Assembly: GCF_006543045.1 (NCBI RefSeq) | Contig: NZ_RBZW01000058.1 | Coordinates: 62,001 to 126,000, forward strand | DNA from: Salinadaptatus halalkaliphilus | GTDB lineage: Archaea; Halobacteriota; Halobacteria; Halobacteriales; Natrialbaceae | Reading direction: 5' to 3' | DNA length: 64,000 nucleotides | In this document: positions 25,627 to 33,444 of the stretch, one piece after another | Position numbering within the stretch: the first letter of the stretch is position 1 | Layout of the letters: each line of letters opens with the position of its first letter | Made by a program: the position numbers and the translations under genes | Notes under the pieces: model-generated | Seen by the model: only the letters and a program-made list of their open reading frames with translations | The model's database searches: none | Told to the model about the DNA's origin: nothing

Positions 25627-25641
25627 CAGCAGCCGGAAGAT
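25627..25641. repeat. Relic of the chorismate mutase 3' end
   Basis: CAGCAGCCGGAAGAT is identical to 25728-25742 inside the chorismate mutase gene (codons for IFRLL on the minus strand). The surrounding bases (CTCAATCCGTTCAACAC) resemble the end of the same gene with changes, so this is a decayed partial duplication. Confidence 0.5.
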
Positions 25642-25688
25642 TTCTAATCGCTTATTAGCGCTACACGCGCTTAGAAACCCGATTAGTG

Positions 25689-26006
25689 CTATCTAGTGTT
25701 CCTTTGCTCAACCTTGTTCAGTTCGATCAGCAGCCGGAAGATCGCCTTGACGAGATTCGCGTCGACATCGAACTGTTCGGCGTTTTCGCCAGCCCGATCC
25801 ATCACCTGTTGTTCTTGGCTTTCGTCGGTCGTCGGCAGATCCTGCTCGGCTTTGACCTGGGCGATCGTGTCCGCGACGTAGGTTCGCTGGGCGATCAGTT
25901 CGACGATTTCGCGATCGATCGTTTCGATCTCCTCGCGCAGTTCGTCCAGACTCATCTCGTCCGGCGTCCGATTCCCCGTGCCGTCTGTAGCGGTCTCTCG
26001 AGTCAT
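25689..26006 (-). CDS. AroQ-type chorismate mutase
   Basis: 105 residues. The all-helical AroQ pattern is seen in SLDELREEIETIDREIVELIAQRTYVADTIAQVK (first helix with the catalytic Arg and Lys positions), DESQEQQVMDRAGENAEQF, and the last helix ANLVKAIFRLLIELNKVEQ. It converts chorismate to prephenate for Phe and Tyr synthesis. The ATG at 26006 gives an acidic 17-residue lead before the fold. Its last codons coincide with the right copy of a 16-base direct repeat that also occurs 1 kb downstream, beyond the toxin-antitoxin pair, which suggests insertion at this 3' end. Confidence 0.88.
   Translation of the reverse strand: MTRETATDGTGNRTPDEMSLDELREEIETIDREIVELIAQRTYVADTIAQVKAEQDLPTTDESQEQQVMDRAGENAEQFDVDANLVKAIFRLLIELNKVEQRNTR
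25706..25721. repeat. Direct repeat, right copy (att-like)
   Basis: GCTCAACCTTGTTCAG, 15 of 16 identical to 24696-24711. It lies in the last codons of the chorismate mutase gene. Confidence 0.55.
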
Positions 26007-26426
26007 GTCGTATGTGTGTCGTCCGTTCGCATCGTCAGTAATCGTCTCGCTCCGCCGCGGTCGTCCCCCAGTCGTAGCCTCCTCGAGCGGGATGGAGTCG
26101 AACGCCGGCCCTGATCGCAAACGCATTCAGGATCGATCCGGCTGCTGGCGCGACGGCGCGGCCGTCCATACGGAACCACTCTCAGACCGCGTATTTACGG
26201 CTGACGGTATCACCGAGCGGGCTGCGATGGACCCTTTCGCACTGACTCGAGCAGGCCGTAGAGCACGTATCGGCGTACTCGCGGCTGATGTGGGAGTGGT
26301 TCCGGAGCCGTCCGTTCTGGCGAAAGCCGCGAGATCCAAAGACCTGCATGGAGGTCGTTGTCCTCGAACGGCGCCTACGTCGTTGGGAACGTACCGTTTT
26401 TCCCCGATCCGAACGAACGGACCACT
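26007..26426. other. Intergenic region, no gene recognised
   Basis: 420 bases between the divergent chorismate mutase and DUF5796 genes. Long antisense frames exist but have shadow-type composition. Promoters for both neighbours must lie here; no clear repeat or RNA was found. Confidence 0.4.
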
Positions 26427-26927
26427 ATGAGTGCACGCAGTAACGTCGCCCCGAGTACGATCGGCGTCGATCTCGTCGATGGCGGAGTCGTCGTCGAGTA
26501 TCTCGACGGTCGTGAGGTTTTTTACCACGGGCCGCCGGATCCGGTCGCGGAGTCGCTGACGACGCCGCCTGGCAAGCACGTCCACGTTCTCGTCACCGAT
26601 CCCGACGGGATCGAGGGGGTCATGACCTATGTCAACGACCGCGACACCCACGACGACATTCTCGAGACGACCGGCGTCGGTCGGGTCATGCTCGAGGAAG
26701 ACGACGAGGAGGTGCTGTATCCTGGGGTCACCGTCTCGACGGCAGCGTATTCGATCCGGGTCGAGGCCGACCTCGAGGTCGTCGACGGTCGGGTGTTCGT
26801 CTTCGCAGAAGACGAGATGAGCGAACACGCCTACGAACTCGTCGCCCCCGAAACCGTCGACGAGCAGTCGGCTTCGGGCGGTCTCGACGATGAGAGCTCC
26901 ACCGCTGACGATACCGCTGGGGTGTGA
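26427..26927 (+). CDS. DUF5796 family protein
   Basis: 166 residues, strongly acidic. The family pattern appears in STIGVDLVDGGVVVEYLDGREVFYHGPP, PGKHVHVLVTDPDGIEGVMTYVNDR, and GVGRVMLEEDDEEVLYPGVTV. It is a mostly beta-strand protein limited to haloarchaea, of unknown function. An acidic, low-complexity tail follows residue 140. The ATG at 26427 is directly before the conserved part. The next gene overlaps or follows within eight bases, so the two are probably co-transcribed. Confidence 0.82.
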   Translation: MSARSNVAPSTIGVDLVDGGVVVEYLDGREVFYHGPPDPVAESLTTPPGKHVHVLVTDPDGIEGVMTYVNDRDTHDDILETTGVGRVMLEEDDEEVLYPGVTVSTAAYSIRVEADLEVVDGRVFVFAEDEMSEHAYELVAPETVDEQSASGGLDDESSTADDTAGV

Positions 26928-26935
26928 TCGAGTCG

Positions 26936-27181
26936 ATGCCACTCCAGAAATCCTGGCAATCCCTCGACCGCGAGACCGTCTCGAGCGTCCCCGACCGACC
27001 CGGCGTCTACGAACTTGGCGACGAGTCGGGGACGGTAGTCTCGATCGATTACGGTCCGTTGCAGGACGACCTCAAGAGCGCGCTGGCATACGGCGACGAC
27101 GACCGTGTTCGCTGGACGACGACCCACACTATCGAGCAGGCCCGCGAGCTCGCCGCCGAGCATCGCGACCGACTCGAGTGA
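26936..27181 (+). CDS. Small haloarchaeal protein with a GIY-YIG-like opening
   Basis: 81 residues. The start (WQSLDRETVSSVPDRPGVYELGDESGTVVSIDYG) resembles the first strands of GIY-YIG domains (xxPGVYxLxDxxGxVxYIG), but the usual Tyr and catalytic Arg region is incomplete. The end (TTTHTIEQARELAAEHRDRLE) is helical. Relatives of this length are common in haloarchaea; no activity is known. The ATG at 26936 was chosen; a GTG at 26924 would overlap the stop of the DUF5796 gene. Confidence 0.65.
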   Translation: MPLQKSWQSLDRETVSSVPDRPGVYELGDESGTVVSIDYGPLQDDLKSALAYGDDDRVRWTTTHTIEQARELAAEHRDRLE

Positions 27182-27398
27182 GATGTCCGGACAGCAGTCA
27201 CGGATACGTTCGGCTGTAACGTGTTCCCGGAATGAGCGGGGCTATTGTCCCCGAGCGACGTAGGGGAGGGTAGTTTACACTCGTACCAGGTGGCGTCGTC
27301 CCGCTGGGTCTGGACGACCATACCACACGGTGACGTGGCGAACGTGTATCTGCGTTTCTCCGATGTGAGAGGTGATGTGACGGAGTCGAGTACGCCCG

Positions 27399-27480
27399 TA
27401 GCGGGATTACTGGAAGTCATTTCCGGCGCAACCGCCGTCGGTTCGCGGTTGCGCCGGTAAACCGTTGCAGCAATCCGTAT
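27399..27480. repeat. Palindromic repeat copy B (about 82 bp)
   Basis: The right end TTGCAGCAATCCGTAT and the inner arms GGCGCAACCG and CGGTTGCGCC are intact. The left end (GTAGCGGGATTACTGGAAG) is degenerate. It touches the end of the R2-like gene: on the minus strand GCCTGATACGG gives that gene's last codon and stop. Confidence 0.75.
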
Positions 27481-28391
27481 CAGGCGTCAAGCTGTGTGAG
27501 CTCTTCCACGTCCGGAATGTCGGCGCTTGCGGAGGTGATCTGTTGCATTCGCTGTTCGTGCTTTTGGGTCGCGTAGGTTGCGAGTTCGGACGGGCTCGGG
27601 CCGGGGCCATCTGCGCCACCGCCGTCGCCACCGTCGCCGCCGTCCACGAGACTCGACTGGACGAGCGGGACCAGATCGCCGACCGTCTCCCGGATGAGCG
27701 ACGGATCGACGTCCTCCTCGGCGACCAATGCCTTCAGTTGGGCCATCCCGAATCCGACGTGGCGGCCCTCGTCGCCGCGGATCTGTGTGAGTCCATCGAC
27801 GAGGCCGGGAAGATCCGGAAGCGCGTCTTCGTCTTCACCGTAGGCCAGCGTTAGACCGTAGTAGCCCGTCTGAGCCAGAATCCCTTCGATCGTCATGTGG
27901 TAGTGACAGTGGGCCTTCGCCCGCGTCTCGGGCGTGTCCTCCTCGAGAAGTCTCGTCATCGCTTCCTCGTTGCGCTCGAACAGTTCGTCGTAGGCGTCGT
28001 CGAACCAGTGGTCGGCCGTCGGCGACGAGAGCTCCTGCCCACGTCGCTGCTCTTCCGTGTGAACGACCTCCCGCCAGTAGCGATCGAAGAAGTCCGCGTG
28101 CTTCGACTCCTCGTAGAGTTGGGTCGTGATGAACAGCTGATCGTCGATATCCTCGAGGACGACGGCCAGCGGCGCGAGGTCCTCGGTAACGGCCTCTTCA
28201 CCGGCACCGAACTTCGCGAGTGACTCTTTGAGTGCCTCGAATCCGGGCTCGGACAGCTCCGCGACACCCTCGAGGTCGGCTTCGAGGTCGATGTCGTGTG
28301 GGTCCCAATGGCGTTCGACTGCGTTGCGATAGTATCGATGCGACCGTCGCTCGTCGTCGAGTTGCATCTGCGGCTGGCTGCTAGTTGCCAT
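27480..28391 (-). CDS. R2-like ferritin-fold protein (ribonucleotide reductase small-subunit family)
   Basis: 303 residues. Di-metal ligand motifs of the R2/R2lox superfamily are present: Glu in AVVLEDIDDQ, EExxH in LYEESKHADFF, Glu in MTIEGILAQTGYYG, and DExxH in QIRGDEGRHVGFG (Asp in place of the first Glu). This matches the haloarchaeal group annotated as ribonucleoside-diphosphate reductase beta subunit and is closer to R2-like ligand-binding oxidases. A large R1 subunit is not nearby, so an oxidase role is plausible. A glycine-rich insertion (DGGDGGDGGGADGPGP) precedes the last helix. The stop is supplied by a palindromic repeat. The ATG at 28391 was chosen over an upstream reading that overlaps the divergent promoter. 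Confidence 0.82.
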   Translation of the reverse strand: MATSSQPQMQLDDERRSHRYYRNAVERHWDPHDIDLEADLEGVAELSEPGFEALKESLAKFGAGEEAVTEDLAPLAVVLEDIDDQLFITTQLYEESKHADFFDRYWREVVHTEEQRRGQELSSPTADHWFDDAYDELFERNEEAMTRLLEEDTPETRAKAHCHYHMTIEGILAQTGYYGLTLAYGEDEDALPDLPGLVDGLTQIRGDEGRHVGFGMAQLKALVAEEDVDPSLIRETVGDLVPLVQSSLVDGGDGGDGGGADGPGPSPSELATYATQKHEQRMQQITSASADIPDVEELTQLDA

Positions 28392-28475
28392 ATCGATCGT
28401 GAGTATTTGCCAGACGGCGTTGAGCGTAACTCTCATACATTAAGCCATTTATATACTGTCGCCGAACATGTGGGT

Positions 28476-29108
28476 ATGGGTCTCGTCGCGGAGTTTCAGG
28501 TTCGCTCGCTCGAGTTACCATTGACCGATGCGGTTGCTGCGGTGCCGGACGTCACGCTGTACATCGATCGAATTCTCGTCGTCGATCCGGATCGACCGGT
28601 CGTCTTCTGTCGGGCCGTCGGTCCGTACGAAGCGTTCCGCGAGGCACTGGCAGACGATCCAACGGTCGATGCCCACGCCACCGTCGACGAGTCGACGGAG
28701 AGCGCCCTCTACCGAATTACGCTCTCCGATCCGCCGCTGCCGATTTACCGGAAGTTCGTCGAGGTCGGGACCACCCCGCTTGGCGGTATCGTCACCGTCG
28801 ACGGCTGGTGGTCTCGAGCACGCTTTCCCGACCGCGAGGCGTTGGCCGAGTATCGGGCGTTCTGTCTCGACCGTGGCGGCACCTTCTCCCTCGAGCGGTT
28901 GCGCCAGGAACCGGGCAGCGACGGTCCGCCGCTGGGGCTCACCGAACAACAGTACGACGCCCTGCTCGTCGCCCGTGAGGAGGGATACTTCACCGTGCCC
29001 CGCGAAACCTCGACGAAGGCGATCGCTGACGAACTCGGTATCTCGCCACCGGCCGCGTCCGAACGCATCCGACGCGGGATCGACCGCGTGCTCGAGAACG
29101 CGCTGTGA
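28476..29108 (+). CDS. HTH_10 regulator (bacterio-opsin activator type)
   Basis: 210 residues. An N-terminal sensing domain of about 150 residues (LVAEFQVRSLELPLTDAV) is followed by the HTH_10 domain at the end: LTEQQYDALLVAREEGYFTV then RETSTKAIADELGISPPAAS and ERIRRGIDRVLENAL. These regulators are widespread in haloarchaea; the ligand and targets are unknown. A clear TATA element (ATTTATATAC, 28448-28457) lies about 25 bases before the ATG. It is divergent from the R2-like gene and may regulate it (inference from position). Confidence 0.85.
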   Translation: MGLVAEFQVRSLELPLTDAVAAVPDVTLYIDRILVVDPDRPVVFCRAVGPYEAFREALADDPTVDAHATVDESTESALYRITLSDPPLPIYRKFVEVGTTPLGGIVTVDGWWSRARFPDREALAEYRAFCLDRGGTFSLERLRQEPGSDGPPLGLTEQQYDALLVAREEGYFTVPRETSTKAIADELGISPPAASERIRRGIDRVLENAL

Positions 29109-29171
29109 CCGAGACTCGACCGCTCGAGGCGTGGGGCAATTCTCAAGACGATCGACGCGAAAGGAACTGAT

Positions 29172-31373
29172 ATGAGTGGATCGGACGCCGACGGCGTGAC
29201 GCTGTCGGTCCAAGCCGCGGAGAAGCGCGACGCCGGTCGCGGCGTCGCACGGGTCCCCGAACAGGCGCGACGACGACTCGGCGTCCTGAGCGGCGACACC
29301 GTCGTCATCGAAGGCGACGAGCGGACCGTCGCCAAGCTCTGGCCCGCGGATCCATCGATCCCCGAGAACGCCATCCAGGTCGATGCGGACACGCGAGCCA
29401 ACGCCGGCGTCCACGTCGGGGATACGGTCACCGTTCGCTCGAAGGATACGTCCTCGATCCGGGACGCCGAGCGCGTAACACTCGCCCCCCCGCCATCGGT
29501 CTCGAGCGGTGCCGACCAGCTCAGTACTCGCGAGGCGACGAAGAAACTCCGCAATCGCCCGGTTCGGGTCGGCGAACAGGTCCGTATCGAGGGCGTCGGC
29601 ACCGATCCGTTCCGGGTCGTCGACACCGATCCTCGCGGGGACGTTCGCATCACGAGTTCGACGACGATACGGGTCGTCCAGACCGAGTCGAACACCGCCT
29701 CGAGCGATTCGTCGACGGCCACCAGCGGCGGGACCGAACAGTCGACGGCGTCTAACACCGAGACCGACTACGACGGCGACGTCGAGCCCAGTTCCGGCGT
29801 CACCTACGAGGACATCGGCGGGTTAGACGAGGAACTCGAGCTCGTTCGCGAGATGATCGAGCTCCCGCTGTCGGAGCCAGAACTGTTTCAGCGACTGGGC
29901 GTCGAGCCACCCTCGGGAGTCTTGCTCTACGGCCCGCCAGGGACAGGCAAGACGCTGATCGCCCGCGCGGTCGCCAACGAGGTCGACGCCAACTTCGAGA
30001 CGATCTCCGGGCCGGAGATCATGTCGAAGTACAAGGGCGAATCCGAAGAGCGTCTGCGGGAGGTCTTCGAGATGGCCGAGGCGAACGCGCCGACGATCAT
30101 TTTCTTCGACGAGATCGACTCCATCGCGGGCACCCGCGACGACGAGGGCGACGCCGAAAACCGGATCGTCGGCCAACTGTTGACGCTGATGGACGGCCTC
30201 GACGGTCGGGGTGACGTGATCGTCATCGGGGCGACCAACCGGGTCGACACGATCGACCCCGCACTTCGCCGGGGCGGGCGCTTCGACCGCGAGATCCAGA
30301 TCGGCGTCCCGGACGAGGAGGGGCGCACGGAGATCCTCGAGGTCCACACCCGTGGGATGCCACTCGCCGACGACGTCACGGTCGAGACGATCGCTCGACG
30401 AACGCACGGGTTCGTCGGTGCCGACTTAGACGGCGTCGCGAGCGAAGCGGCGATGGCAGCGATCCGGGATCGCCCGACCGAAACCGACGAACGCGAGGCG
30501 TGGAACCGCGATCCGCTGGTCCACAAACGTCACTTCGACGAGGCGCTGGCGTCGGTCGAACCGTCCGCGATGCGCGAGTACGTCGCCGAGTCGCCGACCA
30601 CTGACTTCGCGGATGTCGGTGGTCTCGAGGACGCCAAAGGAACGCTTCGGGAATCGGTCGAGTGGCCGCTGACCTACGATCGGCTCTTCGAGGAAACCAA
30701 CACGGATCCACCCTCGGGCGTCCTGCTCTATGGACCGCCGGGCACTGGCAAGACGCTGCTTGCCCGCGCGCTGGCCGGCGAGACGGACGTCAACTTCGTT
30801 CGGGTCGACGGCCCTGAGATCGTCGACCGCTACGTCGGGGAGAGCGAGAAGGCGATTCGCGAGGTGTTCGAACGCGCCCGCCAGTCCGCCCCCTCGATCG
30901 TCTTCTTCGACGAAATCGACGCCATCACCGGTGCACGCGGCGAGAGTCACGAAGTGACCGAACGGGTCGTCTCCCAGCTCCTGACGGAACTCGACGGGAT
31001 GCGCGAGAACCCGAATCTCGTCGTCCTCGCGGCAACCAATCGCAAGGACCAGATCGATCCCGCCTTGCTCCGGCCGGGCCGACTCGACACGCACGTCCTC
31101 GTCGGCGAACCGGACCAGGCGGCCCGCGAGAAGATCCTCGAGGTCCACACCCGAGGCAAACCGCTCGCCGACGACGTCGACGTGGCCGATCTCGCAGCGG
31201 ACCTCGAGGGTTACACCGGCGCCGACCTCGAGGCGCTGGTCAGAGACGCCTCGATGAAGGCGATTCGGGAGGTCGCCAGCGAGCACGATCCCGACGATGC
31301 AAACGCCAAAGCCGACGAGGTCGTCGTCGAGCGACGCCACCTCGAGGCAGCACGCGAGAACGTCGACACCTGA
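29172..31373 (+). CDS. cdc48: Cdc48/VCP-type AAA+ ATPase
   Basis: 733 residues. The N-domain (residues 1-170) has SVQAAEKRDAGRGVARVPEQ and a double-psi barrel followed by a Ser/Thr-rich acidic linker. Two AAA modules follow, each with Walker A (YGPPGTGKT), Walker B (IIFFDEID in D1, IVFFDEID in D2) and arginine-finger-type segments (LRRGGRFDREI, LRPGRLDTHV). It unfolds or extracts proteins in an ATP-dependent way, probably feeding the proteasome. It starts 63 bases after the HTH_10 gene. The length and motif set are complete. Confidence 0.95.
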   Translation: MSGSDADGVTLSVQAAEKRDAGRGVARVPEQARRRLGVLSGDTVVIEGDERTVAKLWPADPSIPENAIQVDADTRANAGVHVGDTVTVRSKDTSSIRDAERVTLAPPPSVSSGADQLSTREATKKLRNRPVRVGEQVRIEGVGTDPFRVVDTDPRGDVRITSSTTIRVVQTESNTASSDSSTATSGGTEQSTASNTETDYDGDVEPSSGVTYEDIGGLDEELELVREMIELPLSEPELFQRLGVEPPSGVLLYGPPGTGKTLIARAVANEVDANFETISGPEIMSKYKGESEERLREVFEMAEANAPTIIFFDEIDSIAGTRDDEGDAENRIVGQLLTLMDGLDGRGDVIVIGATNRVDTIDPALRRGGRFDREIQIGVPDEEGRTEILEVHTRGMPLADDVTVETIARRTHGFVGADLDGVASEAAMAAIRDRPTETDEREAWNRDPLVHKRHFDEALASVEPSAMREYVAESPTTDFADVGGLEDAKGTLRESVEWPLTYDRLFEETNTDPPSGVLLYGPPGTGKTLLARALAGETDVNFVRVDGPEIVDRYVGESEKAIREVFERARQSAPSIVFFDEIDAITGARGESHEVTERVVSQLLTELDGMRENPNLVVLAATNRKDQIDPALLRPGRLDTHVLVGEPDQAAREKILEVHTRGKPLADDVDVADLAADLEGYTGADLEALVRDASMKAIREVASEHDPDDANAKADEVVVERRHLEAARENVDT

Positions 31374-31508
31374 AGTGATTCGAAAACGGGTCGCATCTAA
31401 AGTCCCGGAGACCGTCGCCGCCTGTGACGGTCGCCGACGGCGTCCCGGCGGTTGCTGGCCAACGATTCTTGGCACACGCGGTGGTTACATCGACACCGAC
31501 TATCCTGC

Positions 31509-33419
31509 ATGAAGTATCCACCACTTCGTGACTACGGCGTTATCGGCAACGACGACCGGTGTGCACTCGTGAGCCGTCACGGCTCGATCGATTGGTGTTG
31601 TTTTCCTCACCTCGAGTCGTCGAGCGTCTTCGCTCGCCTGCTGGACGCTGCAGACGGTGGTCACTTCGCTATTTCGCCGGCCGCGGCCTACGAAGCGCAT
31701 TTCGACTACGTCGACCGGACCAACGTCCTCGAGACCACGTTCGAGACGGCGAACGGGCAGGCGACGGTCACCGACTTCATGCCGATTCCCGACGGGAGTA
31801 CCGGTGCCGAACGCGAATCGGGGGTCGAAGAACTGTTTCAGCAGGCGATCTACCGCCGCCTCGAGTGCGACCGCGGCGAGATCGATCTCGAACTCGAGTT
31901 CGCACCGCGGTTCGATTACGCCCGGACGACGCCGTCACTCGAGCGAGTCGACGACGGCGTTCTCGCTGCGGGAGAGGACGAGCGGCTGGCGCTGTATGCA
32001 GGCGGCGCTATCGACGATCTCGAGCTATCGTCGTCGGCGACCGTGACGGGCACGGCATCGCTCGAGGCCGGCCAGAGCTGCTGGACCGGCGTCCAGTACG
32101 GCGGTCGCGAACCGTTGGCGACCGGCGACCCCGAAGCGACGCTCGACGAAACGAAGCGCTACTGGCGGGAGTGGCTCGGCCACCGTGAGGAGCCGCCCGG
32201 TGCGATGCCCGAGCGTTGGCACGAGATGGTCGGTCGCTCGGAACTCGTCCTGAAACTGCTCATCCATCAGGAGACGGGGGCGATTCCCGCCGCGGCGACG
32301 ACATCGATTCCGGAGAAGATCGGTTCGGACCGCACCTGGGACTACCGCTACAACTGGATCCGCGACGCCAAGTTTACCGTTCAGGCACTGCACGACACCG
32401 GTCACCGCGAGGAAGCCAGGAAGTACTTCGAGTGGTTCGCCGACATCGCCCGGACCGATCCCGAAGATATCCAGCCGCTGTACGACCTCCACGGCGAGAC
32501 CGATATCGTCGAGCGGGAACTCGAGCATCTCGCTGGCTATCGTGAGACTGGACCCGTACGGATCGGCAACGGCGCGGCGCCACAGCGGCAACTCGACGTC
32601 TACGGCACGATCGTGCAGGCGATCTACGAGACCATGCAGTTCGACGAGACGACGGATATTCGCGACGAGTGGGACGCGATTTACTCGATCGTCGACTACG
32701 TCTGTGACCACTGGAACGAACGCGACGCCGGCATCTGGGAGTTTCGCGACGAGCGTCGTCACTTCCTGCACTCGAAACTACTGTGCTGGGTCGCACTCGA
32801 TCGCGGGCTCGCACTGGCGGCCGACCACGACCTCGAGGCCCCGATCGATCGCTGGACGGAGAGTCGCGACGCCGTTCGTGAGGCCATCGAAACCCGGGGA
32901 TACAGCGAATCGGCCGAGAGTTTCGTCCAGCACTTCGAGACCGACGAGGCGATCGACGCCGTCGCCCTGCTGATTCCGATTTACGAGTTCCTCCCACCCG
33001 AGGACGACCGCGTCCAGTCGACGATCGACACCGTCCTCGAGCGCCTCACTACCGACGAGGGATTCGTCGTCCGGTTCGTCGACTCGGAGATCCGTCCCGA
33101 CGAGCAGACGGGGTTCGTCCTCTGTTCGTGCTGGCTGATCGACGCGCTCGTGCTGTCGAATCGAATCGATCTCGCTCGAGAGTACTTCGAATCGCTCCTC
33201 GACTGTGCGAACCCGCTCGGACTCTACGCCGAGAAGATTGATCCCGACGACGGAACCTTGCTTGGGAACTTTCCGCAGGCGTTCTCCCACCTCGGGCTAA
33301 TAAACAGCGTCACCTATCTCTCGCGAGCGCTCGAGGTCGACGGCGACGTGACACCCGAGAACTTCCACCCGGACCACGTGGAGACGCTGTTCAGGCGCGG
33401 CGATTCGCCGACGACGTGA
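31509..33419 (+). CDS. Glycoside hydrolase family 15 protein
   Basis: 636 residues. GH15 layout: an N-terminal beta-sandwich domain (PPLRDYGVIGNDDRCALVSR, then GSIDWCCFPHLESSSVFARL) and an (alpha/alpha)6 barrel with the hallmark RTWDYRYNWIRDAKFTVQAL and a second catalytic Glu near the C-terminus (LYAEKIDPDDGTLLGNFPQAF). Archaeal members are glucoamylases or trehalases that release glucose by inversion. There is no signal peptide, so it is cytoplasmic. It lies next to glucose-oxidation genes at 33445-35818, fitting supply of glucose to that pathway. The ATG at 31509 begins the conserved first residues. Confidence 0.9.
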   Translation: MKYPPLRDYGVIGNDDRCALVSRHGSIDWCCFPHLESSSVFARLLDAADGGHFAISPAAAYEAHFDYVDRTNVLETTFETANGQATVTDFMPIPDGSTGAERESGVEELFQQAIYRRLECDRGEIDLELEFAPRFDYARTTPSLERVDDGVLAAGEDERLALYAGGAIDDLELSSSATVTGTASLEAGQSCWTGVQYGGREPLATGDPEATLDETKRYWREWLGHREEPPGAMPERWHEMVGRSELVLKLLIHQETGAIPAAATTSIPEKIGSDRTWDYRYNWIRDAKFTVQALHDTGHREEARKYFEWFADIARTDPEDIQPLYDLHGETDIVERELEHLAGYRETGPVRIGNGAAPQRQLDVYGTIVQAIYETMQFDETTDIRDEWDAIYSIVDYVCDHWNERDAGIWEFRDERRHFLHSKLLCWVALDRGLALAADHDLEAPIDRWTESRDAVREAIETRGYSESAESFVQHFETDEAIDAVALLIPIYEFLPPEDDRVQSTIDTVLERLTTDEGFVVRFVDSEIRPDEQTGFVLCSCWLIDALVLSNRIDLAREYFESLLDCANPLGLYAEKIDPDDGTLLGNFPQAFSHLGLINSVTYLSRALEVDGDVTPENFHPDHVETLFRRGDSPTT

Positions 33420-33444
33420 GCGGTGGCTCGGCTCCGTCGATCGG

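Noticed and set aside
26127-26942. Minus-strand frame opposite the DUF5796 gene
   Set aside because: Shadow composition; the plus-strand gene has family motifs and a plausible start.
27230-27280. Possible third IS200/IS605 right end (GGGGAGGGTAGTTTAC)
   Set aside because: Resembles the right end at 24631-24645 but no tnpB codons could be recognised before it.
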